Source: Hymenopus coronatus (taxonomy: Eukaryota > Arthropoda > Insecta > Mantodea > Hymenopodidae). Taken from it: a DNA stretch of 64,000 nucleotides. The notes below the pieces were generated by a model, which did no database searches, was not told where the DNA came from, and saw only the letters and a list, made by a program, of their open reading frames with translations. Of this stretch, positions 54,201-64,000 are shown in pieces. The translations under genes were made by a program, and so were the position numbers. The stretch covers positions 16,856,501 through 16,920,500 of the forward strand of contig CM060887.1 of NCBI GenBank assembly GCA_030762935.1, in the 5' to 3' direction. The first letter of the stretch is position 1. Every line of letters starts with the position of its first letter.

Positions 54201-57200
54201 TACATATATCGTTGATTTAACTTAACTATCTTTTATCATATCCTCCTTTTTCAATTATGTTTAATCCATTATATGTTATAAATATGTTGATATCTAACTT
54301 TACTGTAATGTTAGTATCTCTTTTGTAATGTAATGTACAAATTAAATATTGTTGTGTGCAATATCAAAGTACTATGTACAGAACTGATTTTTAAGGATTA
54401 ATAAATTGAATTGAAATATTGGGTGGTATGAATAAAAATGAAGCACATCTCAAAACTTACAATTTTCGAGATGTGTCTCACTTTTGTATGAATAAAGCTC
54501 AATGACTCAAGATGGAGGTGACTTGATTGCCACCAACGTCTCACTCGCTTATGTAATGAGATGTGTCTCAGGTTTTGGAATGAATAAAAAGTAGCTGTAT
54601 CTTACTTTCATGAGATGCATCTCAAGATTTGTTGAGTCACCTCAGAAGGTGTCTCAATACTCGAGATGCAGCTTCTTGCAACAAATTATATGCAGATTTG
54701 GTATCAATTTTGGTGGTTTTTTGAGTGCTAAAGAATTAAATTATAATGAACTTTAAGATTAAAACAAAATGTGCAATGGCTTGTACAAACATTTTCTTCC
54801 TGAAGCAACTGGAATAAAAGGAGGAGCTTTATGCAAAGGAATAAAGATTATATTATTATAGTCTTTATTTTTTCATTTATATAACCCCTTATAACTTCTG
54901 TAGTCATATCGGGACTTTACTTTAGAAATAACTGCTGGTGATTTCTCGCTGAACGGTAAGGTTCCTTAACATCATTTTTTCAGTTTTATACTATTAAACA
55001 CAAATAAGTACAGTTAGAAACTATGGGGATAGAACATGATTCTAGTTAAAAAAGAATTCCTCGCCCTAGCCGAAAATCGAACCCAGAACCTTTGGGTGAA
55101 AAGCAAGATGATGACCATTTGAACGCAGGTAGTAAACCTTGAGTTTCAGTGTGACATAGAAGATCCAGAGGCCTCTCAGAATTCAGTATCCAAAACTTTT
55201 TGGAAAGTTGGTCTGCTGCAACTACACAAGATACAAGCTCTAGCCCAGTGGGGAACTTTGCTGTGCCAACCATTAGCATTTGGGGAGGGGGGGCCATGAA
55301 TGAAATCAAATGATCTTAGGCTCCATGGAGCTTAAAGTTACTTGATATTCATCTTCTCAGGATAAGAGAAAAAAAGCCTTATCTGGGTAACTCATCCTAA
55401 GCGAGATTTGAACCTGCGACCTCTTGAATGTGAGGCAGACATGCTACCCCCACATTTCCAAGGCTTTATTGACTTGGGCACCAAGATCATTAAGGTATGA
55501 GTGGTGAATAGGAGGTCTGCAGTTCAAATCCTGCTAGGACCTTCCTCCTTAACTGAAGCTTTTTCTATGGTTTCCTGAGTCTTCATAATTGGCAAATGAT
55601 AGGGTTGAACCATAAATTTAGGCCTGGAATGTTTCCTTCCCAAATTTCCTTTTCCAGTTATTTCATATAAAGTATATTCTTGATTATCTGGGATAATGTG
55701 GGGGAAAAGAAACAGAAATCAAAAAATATAAATAATTGAGAAACCCATAATTCAATGATTTTAAGGTACAACATACATATGTACCTAAATAGGAAATTAT
55801 ATTTAGAAATTTTTTCAACATGTATTCTTTGGTCAAAAGTTTATTCTACTTCTGTGTATAGATTATGTAGGCCTGTTTGTTTCTTAAAATTTCCATGATG
55901 TTGGTCTACTGTTTGAGAGGAGTTGACATTTTCTCGCACTGTTTTTCAAAATTTCCTTGCCGTAAGTTTATAAATCCTGTGATGTTTGAATCTGGTTAGC
56001 CAACCAGATGAGGCATTAAATTATTCCTCTAACCCTTTCATGATAAAAATTAGCCTTTTTGGCACCCATCATGCCTGAAACAATAACACCGTCTGATTGT
56101 TTTTGGCTGAATCATTGTAAAAGAGTGGCATCTAAGTCATTACGTAGATCTCTTCATGCTTTTTCGTGCAGATGGTCCAGAATTAGAATTTCAGTTCCTA
56201 ATAAAATCCTGTGTTTTATGCTTATTGTTTTTAATGTCCCAAACAGTTTGCATTCCAATCCCGTAATTAGCACTTAGTTTTGCAATAGTTTTCCCCTTAT
56301 CAAATCTTCCAATTAACTCTAATTTTTGTTTTAATGTCAACAGACGTTATTTTTTTCCTATCTCCGCCATTTCTTCACAAACTTCTTTTAACTTGTAACG
56401 TTGACACACTGATTAACATAAAAAAAAAAAAAAAAAAAAATTGAACTTATTTTTAATTTACACGGAACAGGCAGGCTGATAACAATGGAAGCAGTACATT
56501 GTCATCATGCAGTGATTATTAAAACAATGGAAATGACACTTATTGTCACATACAGCTCCTTTATTGTTGTTTCCTAAAGAAAAACAATTACAATATATTT
56601 GGGGGGGAGGATGCACAAATAATCATATAATATTTATAGTCATTTTAGTAAGAATGAGCATCATTAAACACTACAAAGAAAAGTAAATAGCTTTACCATG
56701 TTGAGTAACATTGTTCCTTTTTACTGTTAGGCATACAGTTATGGTGGCACAACTGGTGTAGGCCATGATGCTGAAAAAGTAGAGAGTATGAAAAAGATTT
56801 CAGAAAGAGTTTTAACCATAAAGTTCAATGCTGACACAGCATCAAGTATGAGATGGAACTTCAGGCCACAGCAAAGGGAGATAAAGGTAAGGAAAATTTA
56901 TATATCTGGTAAATTAGTTTGGTACACTGCATAACACGCTTCAAACAATTTTGTTTCAGTGTTGTCTACTTTAAAATATGCTTTTAAGTTAGCAAATTAT
57001 TTTGAGAATAGCTGCAGGCAATCTATGGGAATAATTGCAAGATGGCTGGCAGATTATAGAACTGATTTGTAGTTGTGAGTGAACAGTGTATTATGCAGAT
57101 TACTTGCACTGATAGCATTTGTTTTTATTTTCTGCTAGTGTAACATGCAAATTGTCCATCCTTACTTCACCGGCAATGTAAACAAATCAGGATGTATTCT

Positions 57201-58396
57201 TCACGTGCTCCCGCCACTTGATGCTGGTTCGTCTTTCGTACATTTGTAAAACAGCATACCTACTTTCACTGTTCACAGTAACGATTAACTCTATTAAATG
57301 CATAATCAATAAAACAGATAGGCGAGTCGTTATATATTCAGTACAAAGTGTAAAATATTCCCGTAAAATTATAAAATGCAGACATGCTGTTTTGAAAGTT
57401 TACTGAAGTATTGCATATGTGCATCACTCCAACAGTTTTTTGTGAATTTTAGTATTCATACATGCACAACCATACACTGCATATTTCTTTAATATATGCC
57501 ATAATCTTACCAGAAGAGCTAATCAGAAGATGGAACTCCTTCAAAGATGAGTCATTTATTACAGTTGCAATCGAACTGTCTCATTCATCAGAGAAACTGA
57601 TAATTATTGGGCCAACGGCAATGTTCGCCATTCCCTCCAAATCTCCTCTGTTTGCTCTTCTCGAACAATGTGTGACACACATTCACGTGTGCATTTTCGG
57701 CTGTCACTTGTAAAGCTGCTGGCACAATTGTAAATTATGTGATTTGCTTGTTTTGTTTATACATGCATTAATGTTTCGTATTCCCTAAGCCCTGGATGAA
57801 ATAGCTAATCATGAAGATATTCAAAATGAAGCAGCTGCTTATATATTCATGCAACCTGCAGATTGTAGACTTATATGAAAAAGCTACACAATTTGCTGAA
57901 AAGTAGCTTCTTGCAATAGTTTTTCAGATAGCTTAAAAACAATAGACTGGTACTAATCTGATAGAGGATGATGCAGAGATGTTTTGTTTTCAATATTTGA
58001 GAAAATTTTCATTTTTGTTTGAGTGAATTACTGTTTCAAAAGTAGATCAAACCTATTCCAGGAAAATCTGTTAAATTTATTAAATGTTAATACTATAACC
58101 AAGTAGGGGATAAACAATTATGATATAATATGCTGAATGGAGTGCTAAGGATTTTTTAATGGATTAATTCAACTGTCTTAACTATTGTTTTCCCAAAGTT
58201 TAATATCTAATATTGGTTTACTGTCCAGATTGTTCCAGGAGAAACAGCCCTTGCATTTTATACAGCTGAAAACCCTTCTGACACAGCTGTTATAGGAATC
58301 AGCACATATAATGTAGTACCATTTGAAGTAGGTCAATACTTCAACAAAATTCAGTGCTTTTGTTTTGAGGAGCAGTTATTGAATCCACATGAACAG
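51023..58396 (+). CDS. COX11: COX11, cytochrome c oxidase copper chaperone, 3' end missing
   Basis: Three exons (51023-51271, 56731-56886, 58229-58396) join in phase 0 to give 191 residues. COX11 sits in the mitochondrial inner membrane and delivers copper to the CuB site of subunit 1. Residues 1-56 are basic and lack acidic residues, as expected of a mitochondrial presequence. Residues ~57-75 form one membrane segment, followed by [12 protein letters not shown] with Cys82. The intermembrane-space domain follows: [40 protein letters not shown], ending with copper-binding [14 protein letters not shown] (Cys178, Cys180). The usual closing block (DMPVFFYIDP through LSYTFF) is absent up to 64000, so a last exon is expected beyond the window. 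Confidence 0.95.
51515..51680 (-). repeat. tRNA-derived SINE, family B, truncated
   Basis: TTTATTTATGGATGCTCTTTAACTGC to CCCACAGCTTTACTTCCCTTCC; tRNA head missing. In COX11 intron 1. Confidence 0.75.
51681..52124. other. COX11 intron 1, nothing recognised
   Basis: AT-rich; no motif seen. Confidence 0.4.
52125..52665 (+). mobile_element. LINE reverse transcriptase relic
   Basis: [19 protein letters not shown] (motif GVPQGSxLGPLLFxxYIND), then a decayed FADDT region, LISWIANNCFKH-like, FLGL, and [15 protein letters not shown]. An AAT microsatellite (52366-52389) interrupts it. Confidence 0.7.
52676..53727 (+). mobile_element. Tc1/mariner-like element with both termini, transposase broken
   Basis: Ends align as inverted repeats of ~44 bases (GTGAGTCAAACACC... 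and GTGAGTCAAAAAAG...; both contain CTGCGCrGTGTTTT), each next to TA. Relics: [17 protein letters not shown] (first catalytic region), VWCAIS-like, [20 protein letters not shown] (second Asp region), [20 protein letters not shown]. First third of the transposase is missing. It carries a poly-T tandem duplication. Confidence 0.85.
53128..53278. repeat. Tandem duplication with poly-T, inside the Tc1/mariner-like element
   Basis: Two units AGAGAGAGAATTAACAGACA-GGGAGCGTGAATTTGCTTC, each followed by a run of about 20 T. It creates the lysine-run minus frame, which is not a gene. Confidence 0.9.
53728..54419. other. COX11 intron 1, nothing recognised
   Basis: AT-rich. ATTAATAAATTGAATTGAA at ~54398 resembles a LINE 3' tail, and the preceding 54240-54400 may be a LINE 3' UTR. 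Confidence 0.35.
54420..54680. repeat. Short interspersed GAGATGTGTCTCA words
   Basis: GAGATGTGTCTCA, GAGATGCATCTCA and related 13-base palindromes recur at least four times with TGAATAAAAA at both sides. Possibly a small MITE with diverged inverted ends (CACATCTCAAAAC near the left, GGTGTCTCAATACTCGAGATG near the right). Confidence 0.4.
55015..55125 (-). repeat. tRNA-derived SINE, family C
   Basis: GATTCTAGTTAAAAAAGAATTCC, then reversed B box AAAATCGAACCCAGAACC and head region. Confidence 0.65.
55290..55470 (-). repeat. tRNA-derived SINE, family A
   Basis: CTCCATGGAGCTTAAAGTTACT, TTCTCAGGATAAGAGAAA, reversed head GCGAGATTTGAACCTGCGACC and GAGGCAGACATGCTACC. Confidence 0.8.
55471..55660 (+). 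repeat. tRNA-derived SINE, family F
   Basis: Plus-strand B box GCAGTTCAAATCCTGCTAGG followed by TTTTCTATGGTTTCCTGAGT and an AT-rich body. Only copy noticed. Confidence 0.5.
55860..56390 (-). mobile_element. pogo/Tigger transposase N-terminal relic
   Basis: Minus strand from 56345: [40 protein letters not shown] (CENP-B/pogo helix-turn-helix), [29 protein letters not shown], then [20 protein letters not shown] (second DNA-binding domain). The DDE domain is absent. Frameshifted. Confidence 0.8.
56419..56440. repeat. A run
   Basis: About 22 A next to the Tigger relic. Confidence 0.9.
56731..56886 (+). CDS. COX11: COX11 coding exon 2
   Basis: Acceptor tactgttag, donor ATAAAG|gtaagg; 52 codons, [13 protein letters not shown] through RPQQREIK. 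The preceding intron is about 5.5 kb and carries several transposon relics. Confidence 0.95.
56887..58228. other. COX11 intron 2, nothing recognised
   Basis: 1.3 kb. The open frame 57462-57713 has no motif. Confidence 0.45.
58229..58396 (+). CDS. COX11: COX11 coding exon 3 (copper-binding motif)
   Basis: Acceptor actgtccag, donor GAACAG|gtagga; 56 codons carrying the CFCFEEQ copper motif. A LINE 3' fragment starts less than 100 bases into the next intron. Confidence 0.95.
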
Positions 58397-58439
58397 GTAG
58401 GATTATTGTATATGCTGAATGCTGCAATTGCTTCTTTAT

Positions 58440-58850
58440 ATTACATGCTTTTTATAATATGCAATGTTTTAAGAGAAACAAGGATTACCATGCCCATAAT
58501 ACCCGAACAGCTGAAGCAATACATCTGCAGTGTCATCGACTTAATAAAACTCTCAATAGTGTATCCCACAAAGGAATAATTTTATATAATAAGATACCCA
58601 AATCTTTAAAAGCTGTGCCAGGAAAATTCTTTAAATCTAAAATGTATAAATGGTTATTAAAACACAAATCTTATAGCATAAATGAATTTCTTAACTTAGA
58701 TATTTAACTACTTTACTGTATTCTGTCACACCTGTATATTGTATATTTATATTTCTTGTAATAATTAGTTTGTAAGTCTTGACGAAGCCATATGTACAAA
58801 TTGTATATCCTCGGTGAATAAAAAATTGAATTGAATTGAATTGAAAACTG
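58440..58850 (+). mobile_element. LINE 3' end with (TTGAA)n tail
   Basis: Frame 58459-58707: [54 protein letters not shown], the standard C-terminus of CR1/jockey-like ORF2, stop, a 3' UTR with AATAAA-like ggtgaataaaaaattgaa, then TTGAA repeats. 5'-truncated, as usual for LINE copies. Lies in COX11 intron 3. Confidence 0.8.
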
Positions 58851-59189
58851 TTTACTGTTTTCTTCTTTATGAATATAGCTGAGCTTTATTTCAAAAGTAA
58901 GAGAGAACACAATAAAAATAAATTGAAAAATATTTGTGTAAAATTTGTTATTATTTACAAACTAAAATATAGCGAGCCTTATTTAAAAAATAAGAGATAA
59001 TGAATGATCTTTTACACAATAAAAAATAAATTGATAAATAGTATGCAAAATTGTTTTTATTTGCAATCTAAAGCATGCATATAGAACATAAGATTGCAAC
59101 AGTATTTTAGTACGACGCATATATTATTAGTTTAATCGTTAGCTTGTAATATTTAACATAAGAAATATATGCTCAGTGGAACGCAGTAC

Positions 59190-59997
59190 TGTGGAGGTTA
59201 GAAAATCCCTTTAGTATTCGTCAAGGTTAAGGGCTTTGTTGAAAATAACACAAATTTTAATGCATTAGGGACATAAGTAACAACCCTTAAGAGGAAGTTA
59301 GGTACTCTCCCTTTGGAATTGGAGAAAGGGAATTTTGCATTGTAGAACAAGGTCACGTGGGTGTAAAATAAAGAAAAATCCCCGATAGTCTCGTGATAAC
59401 GCCACTTTACGCGCCCTTTTTCAGCCAATCAAAAAGGAGGGCAAAACTCGGACCTTTTTTTATATAAGGGATGTGCAGACAAGAAATCAGGCTAGTAAGA
59501 TTTACAGTGTAGCTAACAGGGTTCAGAAGGTTCACAAGAGACTCACAGGCTCTTAAAGCAAGACACATCATGTAGGAAATTGCGCGCTGTGTATTGCAGA
59601 ATATAAGTGTTTTATAAATTAATCTGACGGGCAATCATCATCGTGAATGTTACTGGACTGAGAAACTCCAGACTACAGTGATTAATGCAAAGTTATAACA
59701 ACTCCATAAAAGTGGAATTAGCACGTAAGGAAAGCTGCTTCATCAAGGTTGCGATCGGTTATGTCAGGAGTCGCTTATATGGTTAGTGCCTCAAACGAAC
59801 AACAATTCACTAATAAAGGAAGTCTACAGTGAATTAAGTGAAATTTCTATGTTATTTGAGTTTACCAACAGTGTTACATAGCCTTGTCATTCTTTCCCCC
59901 CTGAGTAAGAGAACTCATGGTCTACTAGAACAAGCTTAGCTGATGCAACCAAGGGAATCTGACAGCATCATATTGACACCACAATCATACCACGACA
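59190..59997 (+). mobile_element. LTR of a retrotransposon
   Basis: Starts TGTGGAGGTTAG and ends near CACGACA. It has a CCAAT box (59425-59429), a TATATAAGG box (59460s), a GC-richer R/U5-like region with AATAAA at 59812-59817, and is followed three bases later by a tRNA-type primer binding site. A second LTR is not in the window. Confidence 0.7.
59456..59470 (+). promoter_or_regulatory. LTR TATA box
   Basis: TTTTTTTATATAAGGG about 30 bases downstream of a CCAAT box, inside the LTR. Confidence 0.6.
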
Positions 59998-60000
59998 TAT

Positions 60001-60019
60001 TGGCACCCGAACGTTGACG
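60001..60019 (+). other. Primer binding site (tRNA-Lys-like)
   Basis: TGGCACCCGAACGTTGAC directly after the LTR; close to the TGGCGCCCGAAC start of tRNA-Lys-type primer sites. Confidence 0.6.
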
Positions 60020-60280
60020 CTATTAAAACAAACTACTGCAAGATTCATCAGCTGTTTTCAATACTGTAAGTTTAGCACCAAAATCACTATGGAAGAGTGG
60101 CATGATAATGTGTAAAATATTGCAACACCTGCACTTATGTCTTCCAATTTTGATTTGTCAGTATGTACTCTTAAACATGGATCCTTAAGATATTTTTCAT
60201 TCAGCTGAATGAGAATTTTCTGCTAAAACACAAAATAAAATCTACACAGTTTTTATTTCAAAAGTTTTTACTATGTTAAT
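60020..60280. other. Sequence after the primer site, no gag recognised
   Basis: A short MEEWHDNV frame opens at about 60089 then stops. The internal region of the retrotransposon seems lost. Confidence 0.35.
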
Positions 60281-60281
60281 G

Positions 60282-60424
60282 ATAATTTTAATTGTTTTTT
60301 CACAGAAACCGGACAGGAGTTGGATAGGTAGACTCAGACTGATAAATTCAATGGCATAGCCTGTCTGTACCTATCCCACTCCTGTCCTACACATGGTTTC
60401 TGTGAGAAAACAATTAAAATTATT
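60282..60424. repeat. Hairpin with ~50-bp arms
   Basis: Left arm 60282-60333 (ATAATTTTAATTG, CACAGAAACC, GGACAGGAGT, GGATAGGTA) and inverted right arm 60369-60424, about 35-base spacer. Probably a small foldback or MITE. Confidence 0.75.
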
Positions 60425-60496
60425 ATAATTGTCCATAATTGGCTATATTATGAATCCTGGGACTTAAAAAGTGATTAACATTGTAAGTCATTGTGG

Positions 60497-60700
60497 TTGT
60501 CATCTCAAAATAATTTGAGATCACCTTGCGGTTTGCCAGAAAACATGCGAGTCAATCAAGAAATTCAATGCTATGCCAGCATGTTGCCATGGTAGCTCAG
60601 TTGTAGAGCAATTGGCTATAGAGCAGGAGATCCATGGCTCAAAATCCCGGCTATGGCATTGAATTTTTCAGTCTGACTTTACCTATGTTAATGATAGTTT
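60497..60700 (+). repeat. tRNA-derived SINE, family G
   Basis: 60586-60659 folds like a tRNA: acceptor arms TGCCATG and TATGGCA, A box TAGCTCAGTTG, B box GGCTCAAAATCCC. The flanks (ACCTTGCGGTTTGCCAGAAAA) are shared with 27840-28020, so this is a SINE rather than a functional tRNA. Confidence 0.65.
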
Positions 60701-60779
60701 GTTTTGATAACACATATTCAAGAAACTCAACTTTTCTATTACTTGCTGCATAATACCATTTAACAAACATTTATCTTTT

Positions 60780-61169
60780 CTTCCACATTCAATAACCCAT
60801 CTTGCCCATGCTCCAGGTGAACTTTTTCACCTTAGGCTTTACAAAAAGCACTTTTTGATTAATTCTGCACTTCTTGTATCCAAGATAGAATCTCACATTG
60901 GCCGAAGTCTTTCATCTTTCTGCTGAGCTCTTTCATGTCTTTCAGGCAGGCCAGTTAATCATCATTTTGGTTGAGTTCTCTATCTTTATTCCATATTCCA
61001 TTTTCTTGTCCATCTTCTCTATTCCAGATCCATTTTCTCCTCCATTTTAGATTTCCTTTCATCCTCCATCTTCTCCATTGCAGAAGTCAGTCATTATTTG
61101 ACATCCCATCTCCTTTCTAGATTTCATTGTCTTGATTTCAGCTAATAATTCTTTCATTATATCTTCCAT
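60780..61169 (-). mobile_element. gypsy-like gag start, coiled coil, broken
   Basis: ATG at 61169: MEDIMKELLAEIKTMKSRKE..., stop at 61059; in shifted frames KMEDERKSKMEEKMDLE continues toward 60980. Lys/Glu/Met-rich coiled coils like this begin Gag in many insect Ty3/gypsy elements. Confidence 0.55.
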
Positions 61170-61180
61170 CGTGGTATTCA

Positions 61181-61198
61181 CTCCCACTTCTGTCACCA
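61181..61198 (-). other. Primer binding site
   Basis: Minus strand TGGTGACAGAAGTGGGAG, the form used by several insect gypsy-class elements, 12 bases upstream of the gag ATG. Confidence 0.6.
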
Positions 61199-61204
61199 AT
61201 TTAC

Positions 61205-61710
61205 AAATGTAAACTCCAGTTGTTATGAAACAACTTTATTCGTCACTTAGAGGCTCAGCTGCACTGAGTTTCTTAGCTGCAAGTTAAACTCACCAGTCTC
61301 TGACTGAAACTGACCCCGCTGAATACTTGAAACTGGCCAAAAGGAAATTACTAGAGCAGCAAGGAGGTGCACGTAAAGAGTTAGTTGTGCAGGTCAATTG
61401 TTCTAAAGGGCTGGCCGAAGACACTAACAATCCAGGCAGCTAGGTAAAGGTGCCAGTATGCACTCAACCTTGCCACCAACTTCATACATATGGTCTCACA
61501 ATTATTAACATAATCATCACTTTTCTCTCTATTAAGAGGGAAACTTCAAATTTACAGTTACTTGGTAGTATTAATCATACTGGATTATTGAGCACATTAT
61601 ACACAAGATTCCTTAAATTCAATAAAAAGTACATTATTTTATTATCAAGACATAAAACATCACAGAAGAGTGATAACTTGACAAAAGATCATTGATAGTG
61701 CTGTAACAAA
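61205..61710 (-). mobile_element. gypsy-like 5' LTR, right boundary uncertain
   Basis: On the minus strand AATAAA (61235-61240 reversed) lies 25-30 bases before a TTTACA end and then the primer site. The start of the LTR could not be fixed; the SINE at 61715 bounds it. Confidence 0.45.
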
Positions 61711-61714
61711 AGTT

Positions 61715-61860
61715 ATGTTTCGAGTGGTCCTTCAAATCTCAGTTAGGGTGAGTAATACAGTTCTGGGGTTTTCCCTTATCATGAGAAGATGAATGTCAAG
61801 TTACTCTAAGTTCATTCAAGCATAATTTCACCCATTTCTTTTATATGGCCTACCAGGCTA
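61715..61860 (+). repeat. tRNA-derived SINE, family A, opposite orientation
   Basis: TTCAAATCTCAGTTAGGGTGAG, TTTTCCCTTATCATGAGAAG, AAGTTACTCTAAG is the complement of the other family A copies. Confidence 0.7.
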
Positions 61861-62439
61861 GAAAATGTTGAAAACAACAAAGTTATACTTTAATATTGCC
61901 ATATCAGATGTTAGAGAATCAATTAGCAACATTCTGTGTACAGCATACACATATTTTAACCATTCAGGGACTGGCATTGGCTGTTTGCATGGACTTCTGT
62001 AACCTCCCCCTCTCTGAATCCAACTTATCAGGTCAACACATGCATAAAATAAGGATTGCTGCCACCATTTATGAAACAGATGGATCTCTTTTATTTAAAC
62101 TGGCTGTGGTTCATAGCATATTTATAAAGTTGCATTTTTAAGGATTTTTACTTTCTTGGTTCAAGAAGGCAGCTACTAGTATTGTGCTGTGTAGTAGCTC
62201 TCCAATTTGTGCAAATAATTCTAAATATAGCCTAAGAAATTGAAGTGAAACCCAAGAAAGATCAAAAGATGAGGTAAATGAAAACAAAGAAATATTAGGA
62301 TCAAGAGATAAACAATGCAACAGTGCCTTAATGAGGGATGAAGATACAGCCAGGAAGAGTGATGCCACATGTACTAACCAGGAAAAGACACAGTGTGGAT
62401 CTTGTCCTTAGCGTTTTTTACTACCCCCTTATTCGGACG
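61861..62439. other. Unassigned, possible LINE 5' region
   Basis: No coding motif; 62400-62480 is slightly GC-rich and may be the 5' UTR of the following LINE. Confidence 0.35.
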
Positions 62440-63420
62440 TAATAACCGTTGCAGTTGTGCGCCCTAAAGCTTCACTACTACTACTACTATGGTAGCTTCG
62501 CTACAAAAGATCATCGAAGTTATGCAAAATGATTTAAAACATGTACTTAACAAAATTGATAAGCTAAAAGCAGAAAATTATCGATTTTCACATAGTAAAA
62601 ACGAATTAAGAAGAGAAGAGTTAAGCCTACTAATGAGGGCTGGAACATGGTGAAGCAAAAACGCCAATCACTAATAAACAGAAAACTCAACCAGCAATGA
62701 CTACTTATAACAGCCACAATAAATATGAACCCCTGACAACTTTAACCAATGTGGAAAACTTTGAGGAAGGAATTCCAAAAGATAAAACGCCAGGAAATGA
62801 CTCGAGGAAACCATGCAGAAACATTCTACTACTAACAGACAGCCATGGTAGAGGTCTAGCACAAATCTTAAATGGTATGGATAAAATGGCATAGAATGCT
62901 AGTGCAGTTGTGAAACCAGGAGCAAAAACTGAAGAAATAACAAGTATAGAAGCAAAGTGCTCTAATTTCAACAAAAACTATTACATGGTACTCATCGGTG
63001 GAAGCAACGACATTGCAAATGGTGAACCAGAAAAGGTGGTACCAACAATGGAAAAGGGGATAAGAAGTCTAGCAAATACAAACGTGATTCTGGTGAAACC
63101 TCCAAATATGATCAACATCTGAACTCCTGGGTTAACCAACGAATAGTGGCTGTGAATTCAATTTTATCAGACATGTACAAGCAATATGGACATGTTAAAT
63201 TAATAAATACCTTCCATGTGCCTAGTAAATTTCACATATCTCATGGCATGCAATTTAATAAAGGGGTTAAAAGATTTCTCTGTAAATCTATATTGAAAGT
63301 TATTATTGAAACCATGCAGATAAACAGTTCTGTTAGTGACCAAAGTGCTCTAGTGCTAAATACAAGTGTAATGCATCCACATGCAGTTCAAAAAACTAGA
63401 CATCGCCAATAAGTTCAATG
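62440..63420 (+). mobile_element. CR1-like LINE ORF1 with SGNH esterase domain, broken
   Basis: Starts VASLQKIIEVMQNDL, a coiled coil (LNKIDKLKAENYRF), then RNILLLTDSHGRGLAQIL (SGNH block I), VVKPGAKTEEI, YYMVLIGGSNDIANGE (GGxND block III), NTNVILVKPPN and FHISHGMQFNKGVKRF (block V His). Esterase-bearing ORF1 proteins are known in CR1-type non-LTR elements. Stops and shifts at about 62650, 62895 and 63120. Confidence 0.8.
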
Positions 63421-64000
63421 ATAAGTCAATAATCATCAATCAACTATCACCTGATAATTTTGCTAAAACTCCAATGCGCCGCCTATACTGCAACAAAACT
63501 GTGTTGGACAAAACTTCTATATTCAGCTCAAACAGTAAAGTGACAGTAACACAAACTATTAGAAATAAGCTAAGTCAGTTAGAGATAATACTAGACAAAA
63601 TGCCTACTGATGTGTTATGTGTTAATGAACACTGGCTCTCTGAGCATGAAATCAAAACTGGCTTTGTAATGGGTAATATCTTTTGTGAGAAGTGCTCCTC
63701 TGACCCATTGTGGAGCGGCAATCTTCATAAAGAGAAATATAAACTTAAGTGTAATAGATGTATCATTTTACAGTGTAAATAGTTTATGTAAAACTGTAGA
63801 AATCAGGCTATATGATTATAATCTCATTGTGGTGTCTGTTTACCATACCCCAAATTCAACTGTTAATCTATTTTATTTTGAAATGTTAGTTAGCTACGTA
63901 ACATCTAATTTTGTTACATAGAAATAGTTGGTGATTTCAATATGAATATATTAGACTCGTCTCAATTTTCATTTGAGTTCTTAAACATGCTAAGATAGAA
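63421..64000 (+). mobile_element. LINE ORF2 endonuclease start, cut by window end
   Basis: IRNKLSQLEIILDKMPTDVL, CVNEHWLSEHEI (ExHL, catalytic Glu of the APE-type endonuclease), YNLIVVSVYHTPNSTVNLF (SVYRxPN) and VGDFNMNILDSSQ (GDFN). Two frameshifts. The RT would follow right of 64000. Confidence 0.8.

Noticed and set aside
60586..60659. Possible functional tRNA gene
   Set aside because: Acceptor, D and T regions look tRNA-like, but the flanks are shared with another dispersed copy and the anticodon arm pairs poorly, so a SINE head is more likely.

Overview
This is AT-rich animal nuclear DNA: coding sequence sits in short exons separated by multi-kilobase introns with GT/AG junctions. It most resembles a large-genome, transposon-rich arthropod, probably an insect. 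That placement is inferred from gene structure and from the repeat spectrum (many tRNA-derived SINEs, mariner and Tc1-like relics, a Penelope-like element, non-LTR elements, gypsy fragments). I cannot name a species.

Three protein-coding genes can be assembled by joining exons in phase. (1) On the minus strand, 23117 down to 7153, is an MCRIP (FAM195) family gene. It has five coding exons giving 120 residues; its last exon is not seen and probably lies left of position 1. (2) On the minus strand, 49029 down to 28922, is a complete five-exon gene for a 197-residue helical protein that I do not recognise. Its acidic C-terminal coding segment is repeated three times, in decayed form, just downstream. 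(3) On the plus strand, 51023 to 58396, is COX11, the mitochondrial copper chaperone for cytochrome oxidase. Three coding exons are present (191 residues); the last exon is not visible and should lie right of 64000. Genes 2 and 3 are head to head, about 2 kb apart, and may share a promoter region. Nothing suggests the three act in one pathway.

Most of the remaining sequence is mobile-element debris in introns and between genes. 1-6.8 kb: LINE fragments, tRNA-derived SINEs and a transposase relic. 7-23 kb (MCRIP introns): LINE pieces, a mariner relic, two types of foldback element and SINEs. 23-29 kb: LINE ends and a gypsy integrase fragment. 29-49 kb (introns of the unknown gene): a Penelope-like element nested in another repeat, three mariner relics (one with TA-flanked inverted termini), foldback elements and a hAT relic. 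49-64 kb (COX11 region): LINEs, a Tc1/mariner-like relic with both termini, a pogo/Tigger relic, an LTR with primer binding site, gypsy gag/LTR traces and a CR1-like LINE with an SGNH-esterase ORF1.

One roughly 0.8 kb repeat, called DR1 here, occurs about a dozen times in both orientations. It makes up about a tenth of the window and does not match a transposon class I can name. It is also the target of several nested insertions.
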